A DNA stretch of 64,000 nt, from the NCBI RefSeq assembly GCF_002831685.1, contig NZ_CP025119.1, positions 3,124,501 through 3,188,500 of the forward strand. The letters run 5' to 3'. Positions 18,066-26,810 of this stretch are shown piece after piece; position 1 is the first letter of the stretch, and each line of letters starts with the position of its first letter. The notes beneath the pieces are model-generated. The model was not told the origin of the DNA. It did no database searches and worked only from the letters and a program-made list of their open reading frames with translations. Source of the stretch: Polaribacter sp. ALD11. Lineage in GTDB: Bacteria; Bacteroidota; Bacteroidia; Flavobacteriales; Flavobacteriaceae. A program made the translations under genes and the position numbers.

Positions 18066-18887
18066 TTAAGAAATCTGTTTTACAATTTTTACAGTTTCAA
18101 TAGCTTCTTTTACATCATGCACACGCAAAATATTTGCGCCATTTAAAAGAGCTATTGTATTTGCAGAAGTGGTCGCATTTAAAGCTTCTTGGGCAGAAAT
18201 ATCTAATGTTTTGTACAACATCGATTTTCTTGAAATTCCTGCTAATATAGGTGCGTCTAAACTTTTAAAAAGTTCTAATTTTTTTAGAATTTCAAAATTA
18301 TGAGCGTTGGTTTTTCCAAAACCGAAACCAACATCTATAATAATATCATTTATTTTAAGTTGATGTAATTTGCGTGTTTGTTCAGCAAAAAAGGAGATAA
18401 TTTCTTTAGTTACGTCTGTGTAAACGGGGTTTTTCTGCATGTTTTGTGGCGTGCTTAACATGTGCATTAAAATATATGGAACTTGCAATTGTGCAACAGT
18501 TTCAAACATCTTCTCGTCCATTTTTCCACCAGAAATATCGTTTATAATTGCAGCACCTGCATCTATCGTTTCTTGTGCTATTTTACTTCTAAAAGTATCT
18601 ACAGAAATGATAATCTCAGGAAAATTACTAGACAATAAATTGATTACAGGAACAATTCTTTTTAGTTCTTCTTCCTCAGAAATGTGTTTTGCACCCGGTC
18701 TTGAAGAATAGGCACCAACATCAATAAAAGTTGCGCCATCAGAAAGCATTTTTTCAACTTGAGAAAGAATGTCAGATTCGTTTTTATATTTTCCACCGTC
18801 AAAGAAAGAATCTGGTGTAATATTTAAAATTCCCATCACTTTTGGTGATGCTAAATCGATTAAAGTACCTTTGCAATTTATCGTCAT
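18066..18887 (-). CDS. folP: Dihydropteroate synthase
   Basis: FolP joins p-aminobenzoate to the pterin pyrophosphate in folate synthesis and is the sulfonamide target. Motifs present are 'MGILNITPDSFFDGG', 'FIDVGAYSSRPGA', 'SVDTFRSKIAQ', 'INDISGG', 'DVGFGFGKT' and 'AGISRKSML'. I prefer the ATG at 18887 (273 residues), which lies 1 nt past the stop of the preceding gene. A TTG at 18899 would overlap that gene by 11 nt. A structured 3' element follows the stop. Confidence 0.97.
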   Translation of the reverse strand: MTINCKGTLIDLASPKVMGILNITPDSFFDGGKYKNESDILSQVEKMLSDGATFIDVGAYSSRPGAKHISEEEELKRIVPVINLLSSNFPEIIISVDTFRSKIAQETIDAGAAIINDISGGKMDEKMFETVAQLQVPYILMHMLSTPQNMQKNPVYTDVTKEIISFFAEQTRKLHQLKINDIIIDVGFGFGKTNAHNFEILKKLELFKSLDAPILAGISRKSMLYKTLDISAQEALNATTSANTIALLNGANILRVHDVKEAIETVKIVKQIS

Positions 18888-18888
18888 T

Positions 18889-19470
18889 TTAACTAACAAC
18901 TTTATTAATTACGTGGCTAATTTCCGGAGCCTTGTAATTGTTCATTTTTAGCATTAAATCTTCTACAGAAGTTCCAATAATTAACATATTTCTATTGGCT
19001 TGTTTTAAAAAACCTTCTGCTACCATTTTATCTAACTGAACTAAAATCGCATCAAAAAAACCATTTAGGTTTAAAAGTCCGATTGGTTTTTGTTCAATAT
19101 GTAATTGCCCCAAAGTAAGTGCCTCAAACAATTCATCTAACGTTCCAAAACCTCCAGGAAGTGTAATATAGCCATCTACTAATTTGCTTATAATAACTTT
19201 GCGTTCACTCATTTTTTTGCAAACAATCATTTCTTCAACATCTGCATGCACAACTTCCTCTTTTTCTAATAACTTCGGAATCACCCCAATCACTTCGCCA
19301 TTATGAGCTAGAATTGTGTCGGCAATAGCGCCCATCATTCCAATTTTTCCTCCACCATACACTAAACCAATTTTGTTATTCGCAAAATGATCTCCTAATG
19401 CTATGGCAGCTTCTTTGTAAACAGGGTCGAAGCCTAAACTAGCTCCGCAAAAAACAGCAATTCTTTTCAA
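18889..19470 (-). CDS. LOG-family (TIGR00730) nucleotide phosphoribohydrolase
   Basis: The 193-residue Rossmann-fold protein begins with TTG (MKRIAVFCGASLG). It contains 'YGGGKIGMMGAIAD' and the family signature 'LPGGFGTLDELFEALT' (PGGxGTxxE). Family members release the base from cytokinin-type or other nucleoside 5'-monophosphates. In bacteria the physiological substrate is usually unclear. It is co-transcribed with folP (stop and start one base apart). Confidence 0.88.
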   Translation of the reverse strand: MKRIAVFCGASLGFDPVYKEAAIALGDHFANNKIGLVYGGGKIGMMGAIADTILAHNGEVIGVIPKLLEKEEVVHADVEEMIVCKKMSERKVIISKLVDGYITLPGGFGTLDELFEALTLGQLHIEQKPIGLLNLNGFFDAILVQLDKMVAEGFLKQANRNMLIIGTSVEDLMLKMNNYKAPEISHVINKVVS

Positions 19471-19494
19471 TTTGTAGGTTTTAAAATTCTTTTA

Positions 19495-19502
19495 CAAAAA
19501 TA
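19495..19502 (-). promoter_or_regulatory. -7 element for the LOG-folP unit
   Basis: On the minus strand TATTTTTG matches TAnnTTTG and lies 24 nt before the TTG start. Confidence 0.45.
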
Positions 19503-19525
19503 AATGAAAAGCATACAGGATTTAG

Positions 19526-19533
19526 TATTTTTG
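19526..19533 (+). promoter_or_regulatory. -7 element for the DUF1599 gene
   Basis: TATTTTTG matches TAnnTTTG and ends 24 nt before the ATG at 19558. It is divergent from the LOG-folP promoter. Confidence 0.5.
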
Positions 19534-19557
19534 AACAAATACTTTTAACAAGAGAAA

Positions 19558-20094
19558 ATGCAAGATACCTCGAAACAATACGATGCTGTAATTGAAGAAT
19601 GTAGAAGTTTATTTATAAAAAAAATGAGCGATTATGGTTCTGCGTGGCGTATTTTACGTCTACCATCCTTAACCGATCAGATTTTTATAAAAGCACAAAG
19701 AATTAGACAATTGCAAGAAAATGAGGTAAGAAAGGTTGATGAAGGAGAGAAGTCTGAGTTTATCGGTATTATTAATTATTCTATAATGGCGTTAATTCAG
19801 TTAGAAAATGGGGTTGTAGAAAACCCAGATTTAAACACAGAAGATGCAACCATTTTGTACGACAAACATAGCAAGGTTACCAAAGAATTAATGCTAAATA
19901 AAAATCATGATTATGGTGAAGCTTGGCGTGAAATGCGTGTTTCTAGTTTAACGGATTTAATTCTTCAAAAATTATTACGTGTAAAACAAATTGAAGATAA
20001 TAAAGGGAAAACATTGGTTTCTGAAGGAATTGATGCAAATTACCAAGATATGATTAATTATGCTGTTTTTGCAATGATTCATTTAGGAAATTAA
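19558..20094 (+). CDS. DUF1599 protein with internal duplication
   Basis: The 178-residue protein is built from two copies of one unit. 'KKMSDYGSAWRILRLPSLTD' (about 22-41) is echoed by 'NKNHDYGEAWREMRVSSLTD' (about 116-135), each followed by 'Q(R)I(R/K)Q' and 'INY(S/A)xxAxIxLxN'. This is the DUF1599 family, widespread in Bacteroidetes next to folP. Its function is not known; the charged DYG-AWR motif suggests a ligand or nucleotide site. Only the pattern is seen, not the chemistry. Confidence 0.85.
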   Translation: MQDTSKQYDAVIEECRSLFIKKMSDYGSAWRILRLPSLTDQIFIKAQRIRQLQENEVRKVDEGEKSEFIGIINYSIMALIQLENGVVENPDLNTEDATILYDKHSKVTKELMLNKNHDYGEAWREMRVSSLTDLILQKLLRVKQIEDNKGKTLVSEGIDANYQDMINYAVFAMIHLGN

Positions 20095-20117
20095 GAGTAC
20101 ATCGTTAAATTATTTAT

Positions 20118-20735
20118 ATGAAAAAGTTAGTTTTTTTATTTGCCATTAGTTTTTTTACAAACTCATTAATTGAGAAATCTTCTTTTGATGAAATGAAGGC
20201 TGATGACTCTATGTCTAAGTTTTTTACAGTTAATGAACTTAAAGAATTAAGTAAAATTGTAGATTTTTTTGAAGACGAAATATGTTTTGAAAAAAATAAA
20301 TCTAAAGAAGTGTGTTATTTCGATTTTAATAAAAAAATTATAGCAAGTGCACTTTATGGGAATAAAGCATTAGAACTTCAAATAGATTATAAATTACAGC
20401 AGAAATTGTGTTCTGAAATTGATCGTCTTTTTTTTAAAGAAATTTGGAATCATAATATATATTTACGAGAAGGAGTGAAATATGCTGATAAAGCCTACAA
20501 TTTAAATCAATTTGGAAAATATATGCTATTTTTAGAAAGTTTAAAGGAAGAAGATGTTTTATTTAGAGACTTTTATAAGATGTTTAGTCTGTCTAATGAG
20601 ATTTCTTTTGGAGTAAATGCTTCTGCATTTAATAAATTAGAGATAAAAGAATTTAAAGGAATAAAAAGAAGGTTATTTTTTGCTATATATTATTTAACAT
20701 TAAATGATAAAATAAATAACCACACAAGAAGATAA
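20118..20735 (+). CDS. Hypothetical protein with weak signal sequence
   Basis: The 205-residue protein begins with a short hydrophobic stretch (KLVFLFAISFFTNSL) that could be a signal peptide. The rest is helical and rich in K, E and F. It has three cysteines ('EICFEK', 'VCYFDF', 'KLCSEI') and no family I recognise. It lies 23 nt after the DUF1599 gene and 10 nt before the DoxX gene, so it is probably co-transcribed. It looks like an insertion into the normally adjacent DUF1599-DoxX pair. Confidence 0.55.
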   Translation: MKKLVFLFAISFFTNSLIEKSSFDEMKADDSMSKFFTVNELKELSKIVDFFEDEICFEKNKSKEVCYFDFNKKIIASALYGNKALELQIDYKLQQKLCSEIDRLFFKEIWNHNIYLREGVKYADKAYNLNQFGKYMLFLESLKEEDVLFRDFYKMFSLSNEISFGVNASAFNKLEIKEFKGIKRRLFFAIYYLTLNDKINNHTRR

Positions 20736-20745
20736 AAAGCGTAAA

Positions 20746-21708
20746 ATGAAAATAATAGTACAATTATTTAGAGTTATAGTAGGAGCCTTATTTATTTTTT
20801 CAGGCTTTGTAAAATTAGTAGATCCTATTGGTTCTCAATACAAGTTTCAAGAATATTTTTCTGAATCAGTTTTAAATATGGGATTTTTAATTCCGTATGC
20901 ATTGCCATTTGCAATTGTTTTAATTGTTGCGGAAATACTATTGGGAGTTATGATTTTAATCGGTTACAAACCAAAATTTACAGTTTGGAGTTTGTTAATT
21001 ATAACCTTAATTTTCTTGTTTTTAACCTGGTATTCTGCTTTTTATAATAAGGTAACAGATTGTGGTTGTTTTGGTGATGCCATTAAACTAACACCTTGGG
21101 AAACCTTTTATAAAAACGTAATTCTAATTGTATTAATTATAGTTTTGTTGATAAAAGTAGAATTCATTAAACCAATATTTAAAGGAAAAACCCCTAAATT
21201 GATTACCTTTTTATCATTGGCAGCTTTCTTATTTATTGTACAGCATGTATTAACACATTTGCCAATAATAGACTTTAGAGCGTATGCCGTTGGTAAGAAT
21301 TTACAAGAAGGAATGGAGTATCCTTCAGATGGTTCTATACCGCCAGTGCACGATTTTATGTTAGAAGATACGCAACAAGATTTAGCGCCAATTTTATTGG
21401 AAAAGGAAAAAGTGATGTTGGTAATTATGTACAATCTAGATAAATCTGACGCAAAAGGATTCCCTGCAATTAAAGAAGTTTCTAAGAAAGCAATTGAAAA
21501 AGGATACACTGTTTACGGCGTTTCTGCATCTTTTTCAGACGATTTAATAATCGCTAAAGAAAAATACAACTTGCCTTTTGAGTTTTTATTCTGTGATGAA
21601 ACAACTTTAAAAACAATGATTAGAGCAAACCCTGGGGTTATGATTCTAGATAAGGGAACCGTTATGCAAAAGAAAAATTGGATAGACGTAGAAGATCTAG
21701 AACTTTAA
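20746..21708 (+). CDS. BT_3928-type DoxX membrane protein with thioredoxin-like C-terminus
   Basis: The 320-residue protein has four DoxX-type TM helices (about 5-25, 45-65, 75-95 and 115-135), including 'GALFIFSGFVKLVDP' and the cysteine pair in 'TDCGCFGDAIKLTP'. A further TM helix lies near 150-165. The periplasmic C-terminal domain (about 195-320) has an AhpC/TSA-like fold without an evident CxxC. Members are thought to take part in quinone or thiol redox in the envelope. In many Flavobacteria tpiA comes next; here a ClC gene converges instead. Confidence 0.8.
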   Translation: MKIIVQLFRVIVGALFIFSGFVKLVDPIGSQYKFQEYFSESVLNMGFLIPYALPFAIVLIVAEILLGVMILIGYKPKFTVWSLLIITLIFLFLTWYSAFYNKVTDCGCFGDAIKLTPWETFYKNVILIVLIIVLLIKVEFIKPIFKGKTPKLITFLSLAAFLFIVQHVLTHLPIIDFRAYAVGKNLQEGMEYPSDGSIPPVHDFMLEDTQQDLAPILLEKEKVMLVIMYNLDKSDAKGFPAIKEVSKKAIEKGYTVYGVSASFSDDLIIAKEKYNLPFEFLFCDETTLKTMIRANPGVMILDKGTVMQKKNWIDVEDLEL

Positions 21709-21743
21709 AATAATAGACAATTTATAATTTCAATTCTTAAGGA

Positions 21744-23045
21744 CTAATTCTTATTGCGTAGATTTTCTATCTCAGTAAGTGTTCGTCCTTTTTCGTTTTT
21801 ATAAAAGATGTGTTTAGAACTTCCTATAATTTGGGCGGAATAAATACCAGAATGCCCAGAAAATAAGTAAGAAGTGGTACACGCTAAGGCAATAAAAACA
21901 CCAGATTCTATTCCGAATAATTCAATGCCCATAATTGTACATGCAATTGGTGTATTTGTTGCGCCTGCAAAGACAGCTACAAATCCCATTCCAGCTAATA
22001 AAGGCATCGGTAAAGGAATAAACCAGATTAAAATGTTTCCTAGAGTTGCACCAATAAAGAATAAAGGCGTTACTTCTCCTCCTTTAAAACCTGCGCCTAA
22101 AGTGAAGGAAGTTAACAATAGTTTTAAGAAAAAATCATAAGAATTTAGATCGATATTAAAAGCATCTACAATGGTGGGTACTCCTAAACCAATATATTTT
22201 GTAGTTCCCATAAAGTAGACTGTAGCAGCGATAACAATACCACCAATTACAGGGCGAAGTGGAGGGTAATTAATATATTTCTTAAATAAATTCCCCCAAA
22301 AGTGTGTAGATTTTGAAAATAACATGCTCACCAATCCGAAAATAATACCTGCTAATAAAGCCCACAAAACAGTTGTTGGCGTTACTTCTGCAATTGTTGA
22401 AATCGTATAATGGGTATGATGAGATATTTGCCAAACGTCACAAAAATAATTTGCAAAAATGGCGGCTAAAAAACTAGGTAAAATAGCATCAAACTTTATT
22501 CTTCCAATTACCATTACTTCCAATGCAAAAATAGCACCTGCTAAAGGTGTTCCGAAAACAGAGGAGAAACCTGCACTTATACCTGCTATTAATATAATTT
22601 TTCTATCTAAATTAGAAAGTTTGAATATTTTAGTAAATTGATCTGCAATTGCGCCACCAATTTGTACAGCTGTTCCTTCTCTACCTGCAGAACCACCAAA
22701 TAAATGTGTAAGAATAGTTCCTATAAACACCAAAGGAGCCATTTTTAAAGGAATTACTTTTTTAGGAGAATGGTATTCCTCTAATAACAAATTGTTTCCT
22801 TTTACAGCACTTTCGCCATAATAATGATATGATAAACCAATTACTAAACCCGCAATTGGTAGTAAAGCAATAATCCAAATATTTGCTTCTCTATAATTTG
22901 TTGCCCATTCTAAAGCCCATAAAAAAACAGCAGACACACTTCCTGTAAAAAGGCCTATTAATAAACAGATGAAAGTCCATTTTAATAGAAAAAGCAAGGA
23001 ATAGCTTTGTTGGAAAGAAAGAAATATTTTTTTGATTTTATTCAT
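21744..23045 (-). CDS. ClC-family chloride channel or H+/Cl- antiporter
   Basis: The 433-residue protein has about ten or more TM helices and ClC signatures. 'GGSAGREGTAVQIGG' carries the gating glutamate (GREGx), and 'GAGFKGGEVTPLFFIGATLG' is the second selectivity motif. Retention of the gating Glu is compatible with either channel or exchanger. There is no C-terminal CBS domain, as in short bacterial ClCs. It is transcribed alone and converges on the DoxX gene with a 35-nt gap. Confidence 0.93.
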   Translation of the reverse strand: MNKIKKIFLSFQQSYSLLFLLKWTFICLLIGLFTGSVSAVFLWALEWATNYREANIWIIALLPIAGLVIGLSYHYYGESAVKGNNLLLEEYHSPKKVIPLKMAPLVFIGTILTHLFGGSAGREGTAVQIGGAIADQFTKIFKLSNLDRKIILIAGISAGFSSVFGTPLAGAIFALEVMVIGRIKFDAILPSFLAAIFANYFCDVWQISHHTHYTISTIAEVTPTTVLWALLAGIIFGLVSMLFSKSTHFWGNLFKKYINYPPLRPVIGGIVIAATVYFMGTTKYIGLGVPTIVDAFNIDLNSYDFFLKLLLTSFTLGAGFKGGEVTPLFFIGATLGNILIWFIPLPMPLLAGMGFVAVFAGATNTPIACTIMGIELFGIESGVFIALACTTSYLFSGHSGIYSAQIIGSSKHIFYKNEKGRTLTEIENLRNKN

Positions 23046-23220
23046 ATATTTTATATCCTTTTACGGAAAATAAATTTGTCTGATAAAACAATTAAGGAGT
23101 ATATAATATGCTTTATTTGGCAAAAATAAACAATTAATAACTAAGAGAATATTTATATGGTAGGTTCATTTTTTTAACAAATATTTTGCTGTTTCATATT
23201 TTATTGTAACTTGTTTAAAA

Positions 23221-23931
23221 ATGAATAAAATGAACGAATTTGTTACCTATACATCAGAAGAAAACTACGCAATAATTACAATTAATAACGGAAAGGCAAA
23301 TGCAATTTCGCATGAAGTTGTAGCGGGTTTAAATGCAAGTTTAGATAAGGCCGAACAAGAAAATAAAGTAGTTGTTTTAACAGGTAAAGCGGGCATTTTT
23401 TCTGGAGGATTTGATTTAAAAGTAATGACAAAATCTCCCGAGGCTGCAAAAGAGTTGGTAACAAAAGGGTCTAAACTATCCTTAAGAATGTTATCTTTTC
23501 CGCAACCAATTATAGTAGCTTGTTCTGGTCATGCAATTGCAAAAGGGGCATTTTTATTGCTTTCTGCAGATTATAGAATTGGTGTAGAAGGCGATTTTAA
23601 AATCGGTTTAAATGAAGTGATTATTGGCATGACAATGCACCATGCAGGAATTGCTATTGCAAAAGCACGTTTGTCTGAAGTATATTTGAATAGAAGTGTA
23701 AACAATGCAGAGATTTACAGTTCTAAACAAGCAATTACTGCTGGTTTTCTAGATATTATTGTGCCGGAAGATCATTTGTTGCCAACTGCAATTAAGGTTG
23801 CAGAAATGTCTTCTAAATTGAATAAAAAAGCACATGCAGAAACAAAGCTAAGAGTTCGTAAACAGCATTTACAAGATTTAGAAAATGCCATTGAATTAGA
23901 TTTAAAAGGAGTTATTTCTATCAATTCGTAA
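23221..23931 (+). CDS. Enoyl-CoA hydratase/isomerase (crotonase) family protein
   Basis: The 236-residue protein has the crotonase fold. The oxyanion-hole segments are 'NGKANAIS' and 'FSGGFDLKVM', then 'ACSGHAIAKGAFLLLSADYR'. The helix that carries a catalytic Glu in hydratases reads 'IGLNEVIIGM', retaining one Glu. The reaction (hydration, isomerisation or hydrolysis of a CoA ester) cannot be assigned from sequence alone. A second ATG three codons in is an equally possible start. It is a single-gene unit ending in a strong hairpin. Confidence 0.85.
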   Translation: MNKMNEFVTYTSEENYAIITINNGKANAISHEVVAGLNASLDKAEQENKVVVLTGKAGIFSGGFDLKVMTKSPEAAKELVTKGSKLSLRMLSFPQPIIVACSGHAIAKGAFLLLSADYRIGVEGDFKIGLNEVIIGMTMHHAGIAIAKARLSEVYLNRSVNNAEIYSSKQAITAGFLDIIVPEDHLLPTAIKVAEMSSKLNKKAHAETKLRVRKQHLQDLENAIELDLKGVISINS

Positions 23932-23964
23932 GGTTATTTCTATTATTTAAATAGTTATGATAAA

Positions 23965-24006
23965 AAAACAGACCTCACAGATTTTAAAACCTGTGAGGTC
24001 TGTTTT
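23965..24006. terminator. Hairpin terminator made from a Bacteroidetes interspersed repeat
   Basis: A perfect 16-bp stem (23965-23980 with 23991-24006, core GACCTCACAG/CTGTGAGGTC) has a 10-nt loop and A and T tails. It ends the crotonase gene. The CCTCACAG core is familiar as a repeated intergenic hairpin in Flavobacteria (from memory). Confidence 0.75.
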
Positions 24007-24147
24007 GGTTTAAGTTCAGGTTGCTATTCTGAATGAAAAATGGAGAATAATTTTATAATTAAGCCTTTTATGAAGTTTTTAAATCACTCAAAAAACTCAT
24101 TACGAAAATAATATTTAGAGATTAAATAAAAATTAGAAATGATAGAA
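24007..24147. other. Intergenic, no gene seen
   Basis: This is AT-rich sequence with no plausible frame. The only notable feature is the block at 24065-24089, 23/25 identical to 7044-7068 beyond rho. It lies distal to the structured element that follows the DUF1684 gene. Confidence 0.5.
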
Positions 24148-24237
24148 AGTTAGCAAACAATTCTAGCCCTGATTGTAGTGACATCCTTTTTTATTTTTCA
24201 TAAAAAAGATACAACGAAAAGCAGGAAATAGCTTCTA
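24148..24237 (-). repeat. 3'-UTR structured element, copy after the DUF1684 gene
   Basis: On the minus strand this begins 3 nt past the TAG stop. It shows AGC-TATTT-CCTG (24233-24222) pairing with CAGG-GCT (24171-24165). An inner helix GTTGTA/TACAAT and a hairpin ATCTTTTTTAT/ATAAAAAAGGAT lie within. It is the best-folding copy in the window. Confidence 0.65.
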
Positions 24238-24240
24238 AAA

Positions 24241-24855
24241 CTAATACTTCTTAAAAACTTTAATTCCGGCTTTAATTTCTACGTCTAAATGATTTTTTCT
24301 TGGTGTTAACGGGCAAGAAAATTTGTCGTTATAAGCACAATACGGATTGTAGGTGTTGTTGAAATTTAATTCTATGGTGTTTTCTTTGCTAATATCTGTT
24401 AACATAACGTCCATATAACGCCCGCCACCATAAGATTCGTTGGCAGAAGTGTTGTCTGTAAAGGGCAGGAATAGGTAATCTTTGTATTCTTCTTCAATTA
24501 AATCATCTTGACTTTGATAAATTGTAAGTTCACGATTTTCTCCTTTTAGGGTAAAGCTTAATTTTCCGTACTCTTTGTACAAGGGTTTCCTATCTGTGGT
24601 GGTTGCCATTTTAAAAGTCGGTGCATTTTCTGTTCTAACTAATTTTGCAGTAACGATAAAAGTGGAATCTATAGGAAAGAAATCTAAGCCTTTAAAGTTT
24701 TTTAAATCTTTCTTTTCTAAGGGTGATTTTGTAGCGTCTTTATAACTTGCATTTAGTTTTTGTTGGTATGTAGTTTTTCCTATTAAAGCTCTTTTTCCTT
24801 GTGAATTGCAAGAAATAAGTATTAATAAAGATAAGAGTAGTATCAGTTTTTTCAT
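24241..24855 (-). CDS. DUF1684 lipoprotein
   Basis: The 204-residue protein has a lipoprotein signal ending 'LILISCNSQG'. It shows the DUF1684 pattern: 'LKNFKGLDFFPID', 'KLSFTLKGENRELTIYQSQ', 'YLFLPFTDNTSANESYGGG', 'IELNFNNTYNPYCAYND' and 'FSCPLTPRKNHLDVEIKAG'. The function is unknown; the conserved NPYCAY and CPLTP segments suggest a binding site. It has its own 3' structured element and no neighbour in the same unit. Confidence 0.85.
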   Translation of the reverse strand: MKKLILLLSLLILISCNSQGKRALIGKTTYQQKLNASYKDATKSPLEKKDLKNFKGLDFFPIDSTFIVTAKLVRTENAPTFKMATTTDRKPLYKEYGKLSFTLKGENRELTIYQSQDDLIEEEYKDYLFLPFTDNTSANESYGGGRYMDVMLTDISKENTIELNFNNTYNPYCAYNDKFSCPLTPRKNHLDVEIKAGIKVFKKY

Positions 24856-24957
24856 ATGAAAAGGTTGAGTTTTTAAAATTCAAAAATACAACATTCAATT
24901 ATTTTAATAAGGTATTCTAATTTTAAAAATAGGGTGAGCTAGTTTCGGTTTTTAACA

Positions 24958-24991
24958 AAAAAAGCATCAAGAATTAACTTGATGCTTTTTT
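24958..24991. terminator. Terminator of ilvE
   Basis: A perfect 14-bp stem (24958-24971 with 24978-24991, core GCATCAAG/CTTGATGC) has a 6-nt loop and T tracts on both sides. It lies 20 nt beyond the ilvE stop. Confidence 0.85.
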
Positions 24992-25011
24992 ATATTTTAT
25001 AAAAAATGGTT

Positions 25012-26067
25012 TTATAATTTCATTCTCCAACCATAAGGGTCTTCAGATTTATTTGTCTGAATATCTGTAATTGTTTTCTTTAATAAGGCAGCAAAAGGCT
25101 TTTCTAATTCTGGTAAATCGTAATCTTTTTCTTGATAACCAAAACCAGAGATAGGAGAAATTACAGCAGCAGTACCTGTACCAAACATTTCTTTTAAACT
25201 ACCAGATTGTGCAGCAGCAATAACTTCTGAAACAGAAATTTTTCTTACTTCTACATTAATTTTTAAATCTTCTGCAATCTTAATGATACTTTTACGCGTA
25301 ATTCCATCTAAAATTCTATCGTTAGTTGGGCTCGTAATTAAGGTATCATTAATTCTGATAAAAATATTCATGGCTCCAGCTTCTTCAATATACTCATGTG
25401 TATTGTCATCTGTCCAGATTACTTGATTGTATCCTTTTTCAATAGCTAACTGTGTTGGGTAAAACTGAGCAGCATAATTACCACCAGCTTTTGCAAAACC
25501 AACTCCGCCATTTGCAGCACGTGCATATTTTTCTTCAATTAAAACCTTTACTTTACCCGCAAAATAAGCTCCAGAAGGTGCAGTACAAATCATAAATTTA
25601 TACTCATTTGCAGGAGATGCGTGAAAGCCGTTTCCAGAAGCAAACATAAATGGTCTTATATATAAAGAGCTTCCGTCATTTGTAGGAATCCAAGCGTCAT
25701 CAACTTTTAATAATTCCTTTAAACCATTCATGAAAATATCTTCAGGAATTTGAGGAATAACCAAACGTTCTGCAGATTTATTTAAACGTTTGCAATTGTC
25801 TAAAGGTCTAAACAATAAAGTATTTCTATCTGCATCTTTGTATGCTTTCATTCCTTCGAAAATTGATTGTCCGTAATGAAAAATCTTTGCAGAAGGATCT
25901 AAAGAGATAGGAGCAAAAGGCTCAATAATTGGGTCTTGCCATTTTCCGTCTTTATAAGTACATGTAAGCATGTGATCAGAAAAAACACTACCAAAAGGTA
26001 GGTTATTAAAGTCTACCGTATCTATTTTAGATTTCTCTATATGTTTGATTTCTATGTTAGAATTCAT
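25012..26067 (-). CDS. ilvE: Branched-chain amino acid aminotransferase
   Basis: IlvE is the PLP enzyme that makes Leu, Ile and Val from their keto acids. The 351-residue protein belongs to the class IV fold. The PLP lysine is in 'GFAKAGGNYAAQFYP', with 'FHYGQSIFEGMKAYK', 'YIRPFMFASGNGF', 'YIEEAGAMNIF' and 'EMFGTGTAAVISPI' around it. Length and motifs match the eukaryote-like BCAT group. It is monocistronic, with a -7 element upstream and a terminator downstream. Confidence 0.96.
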   Translation of the reverse strand: MNSNIEIKHIEKSKIDTVDFNNLPFGSVFSDHMLTCTYKDGKWQDPIIEPFAPISLDPSAKIFHYGQSIFEGMKAYKDADRNTLLFRPLDNCKRLNKSAERLVIPQIPEDIFMNGLKELLKVDDAWIPTNDGSSLYIRPFMFASGNGFHASPANEYKFMICTAPSGAYFAGKVKVLIEEKYARAANGGVGFAKAGGNYAAQFYPTQLAIEKGYNQVIWTDDNTHEYIEEAGAMNIFIRINDTLITSPTNDRILDGITRKSIIKIAEDLKINVEVRKISVSEVIAAAQSGSLKEMFGTGTAAVISPISGFGYQEKDYDLPELEKPFAALLKKTITDIQTNKSEDPYGWRMKL

Positions 26068-26092
26068 ATTTTTTTTTGATTAATTTTCGTTA

Positions 26093-26100
26093 CAAATGTA
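26093..26100 (-). promoter_or_regulatory. -7 element of the ilvE promoter
   Basis: On the minus strand TACATTTG matches TAnnTTTG exactly, 25 nt before the ATG. Confidence 0.55.
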
Positions 26101-26155
26101 CATAATTTATTCATTTGATGGAATATAAAAACCACCGTTTTGATGTTAAATTCCT

Positions 26156-26163
26156 TACATTTG
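26156..26163 (+). promoter_or_regulatory. -7 element of the DUF4920 gene promoter
   Basis: TACATTTG ends 26 nt before the ATG at 26190. A TTTG lies upstream at 26139 but is too close (13-nt gap) to be a standard -33 box. Confidence 0.5.
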
Positions 26164-26189
26164 TAAACAAGTTATTAAAAATATAAGAT

Positions 26190-26699
26190 ATGAAATTAGC
26201 AATTAAATTTTGTGCAATAGCACTATTATTTTTTACAGCATGTAAAGAAGGGAAAAAAGAAAGTACAGAAGTAGCAACTCCTGCGCAAGAATTAGCATAT
26301 GCTTCTTATGGTGATAAAATATCTGAAGATAAGGCAATGACTTCTGAAGAGATGTTAGCTAAATTTGAAAATATGAATGTAGGTGATACTATTAATGTAA
26401 AATTTGCATCAGAAATTAAAGAAGTTTGTACTAAAAAAGGATGTTGGATGAAATTGCCTCTAGCAGAAGAAGCAGAAACAATGGTTCGCTTTAAAGATTA
26501 TGGTTTTTTTATGCCTTTAGATTCGCAAGGACAAGAAGTAATTGTAGAGGGAAAAGCATTTGTACAAATGACTTCTGTAGAAGAGTTACAACATTATGCA
26601 GAAGACGCAGGGAAAAGTAAAGAAGAAATAGCCGAAATTACTTCACCTAAAAAAGAATTTGCTTTTGAAGCAAATGGCGTTTTATTAAAAGTGGAATAA
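26190..26699 (+). CDS. DUF4920 lipoprotein
   Basis: The 169-residue protein has a lipoprotein signal ending 'LLFFTACKEG'. The mature domain matches DUF4920: 'YASYGDKISEDKAMTSEEM', 'EVCTKKGCWMKLP', 'MVRFKDYGFFMPLDSQG' and 'VIVEGKAFVQ'. The paired cysteines in EVCTKKGCWM could bind metal or form a disulfide. The fold is probably OB-like, and the function is unknown. Confidence 0.85.
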   Translation: MKLAIKFCAIALLFFTACKEGKKESTEVATPAQELAYASYGDKISEDKAMTSEEMLAKFENMNVGDTINVKFASEIKEVCTKKGCWMKLPLAEEAETMVRFKDYGFFMPLDSQGQEVIVEGKAFVQMTSVEELQHYAEDAGKSKEEIAEITSPKKEFAFEANGVLLKVE

Positions 26700-26810
26700 G
26701 ATTATTGTTACTTAGAGCTTTACCAATATTAAAATGGATGTTAATTTAAGTAGCAAATGAAGTTTCGAAATGAACTAGTAAATTAGTTATTGGTGACCTA
26801 AAATTTATAA

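Noticed and set aside
23046..23220. Promoter for the crotonase gene
   Set aside because: The region is AT-rich, but I found no exact TAnnTTTG at a suitable distance.
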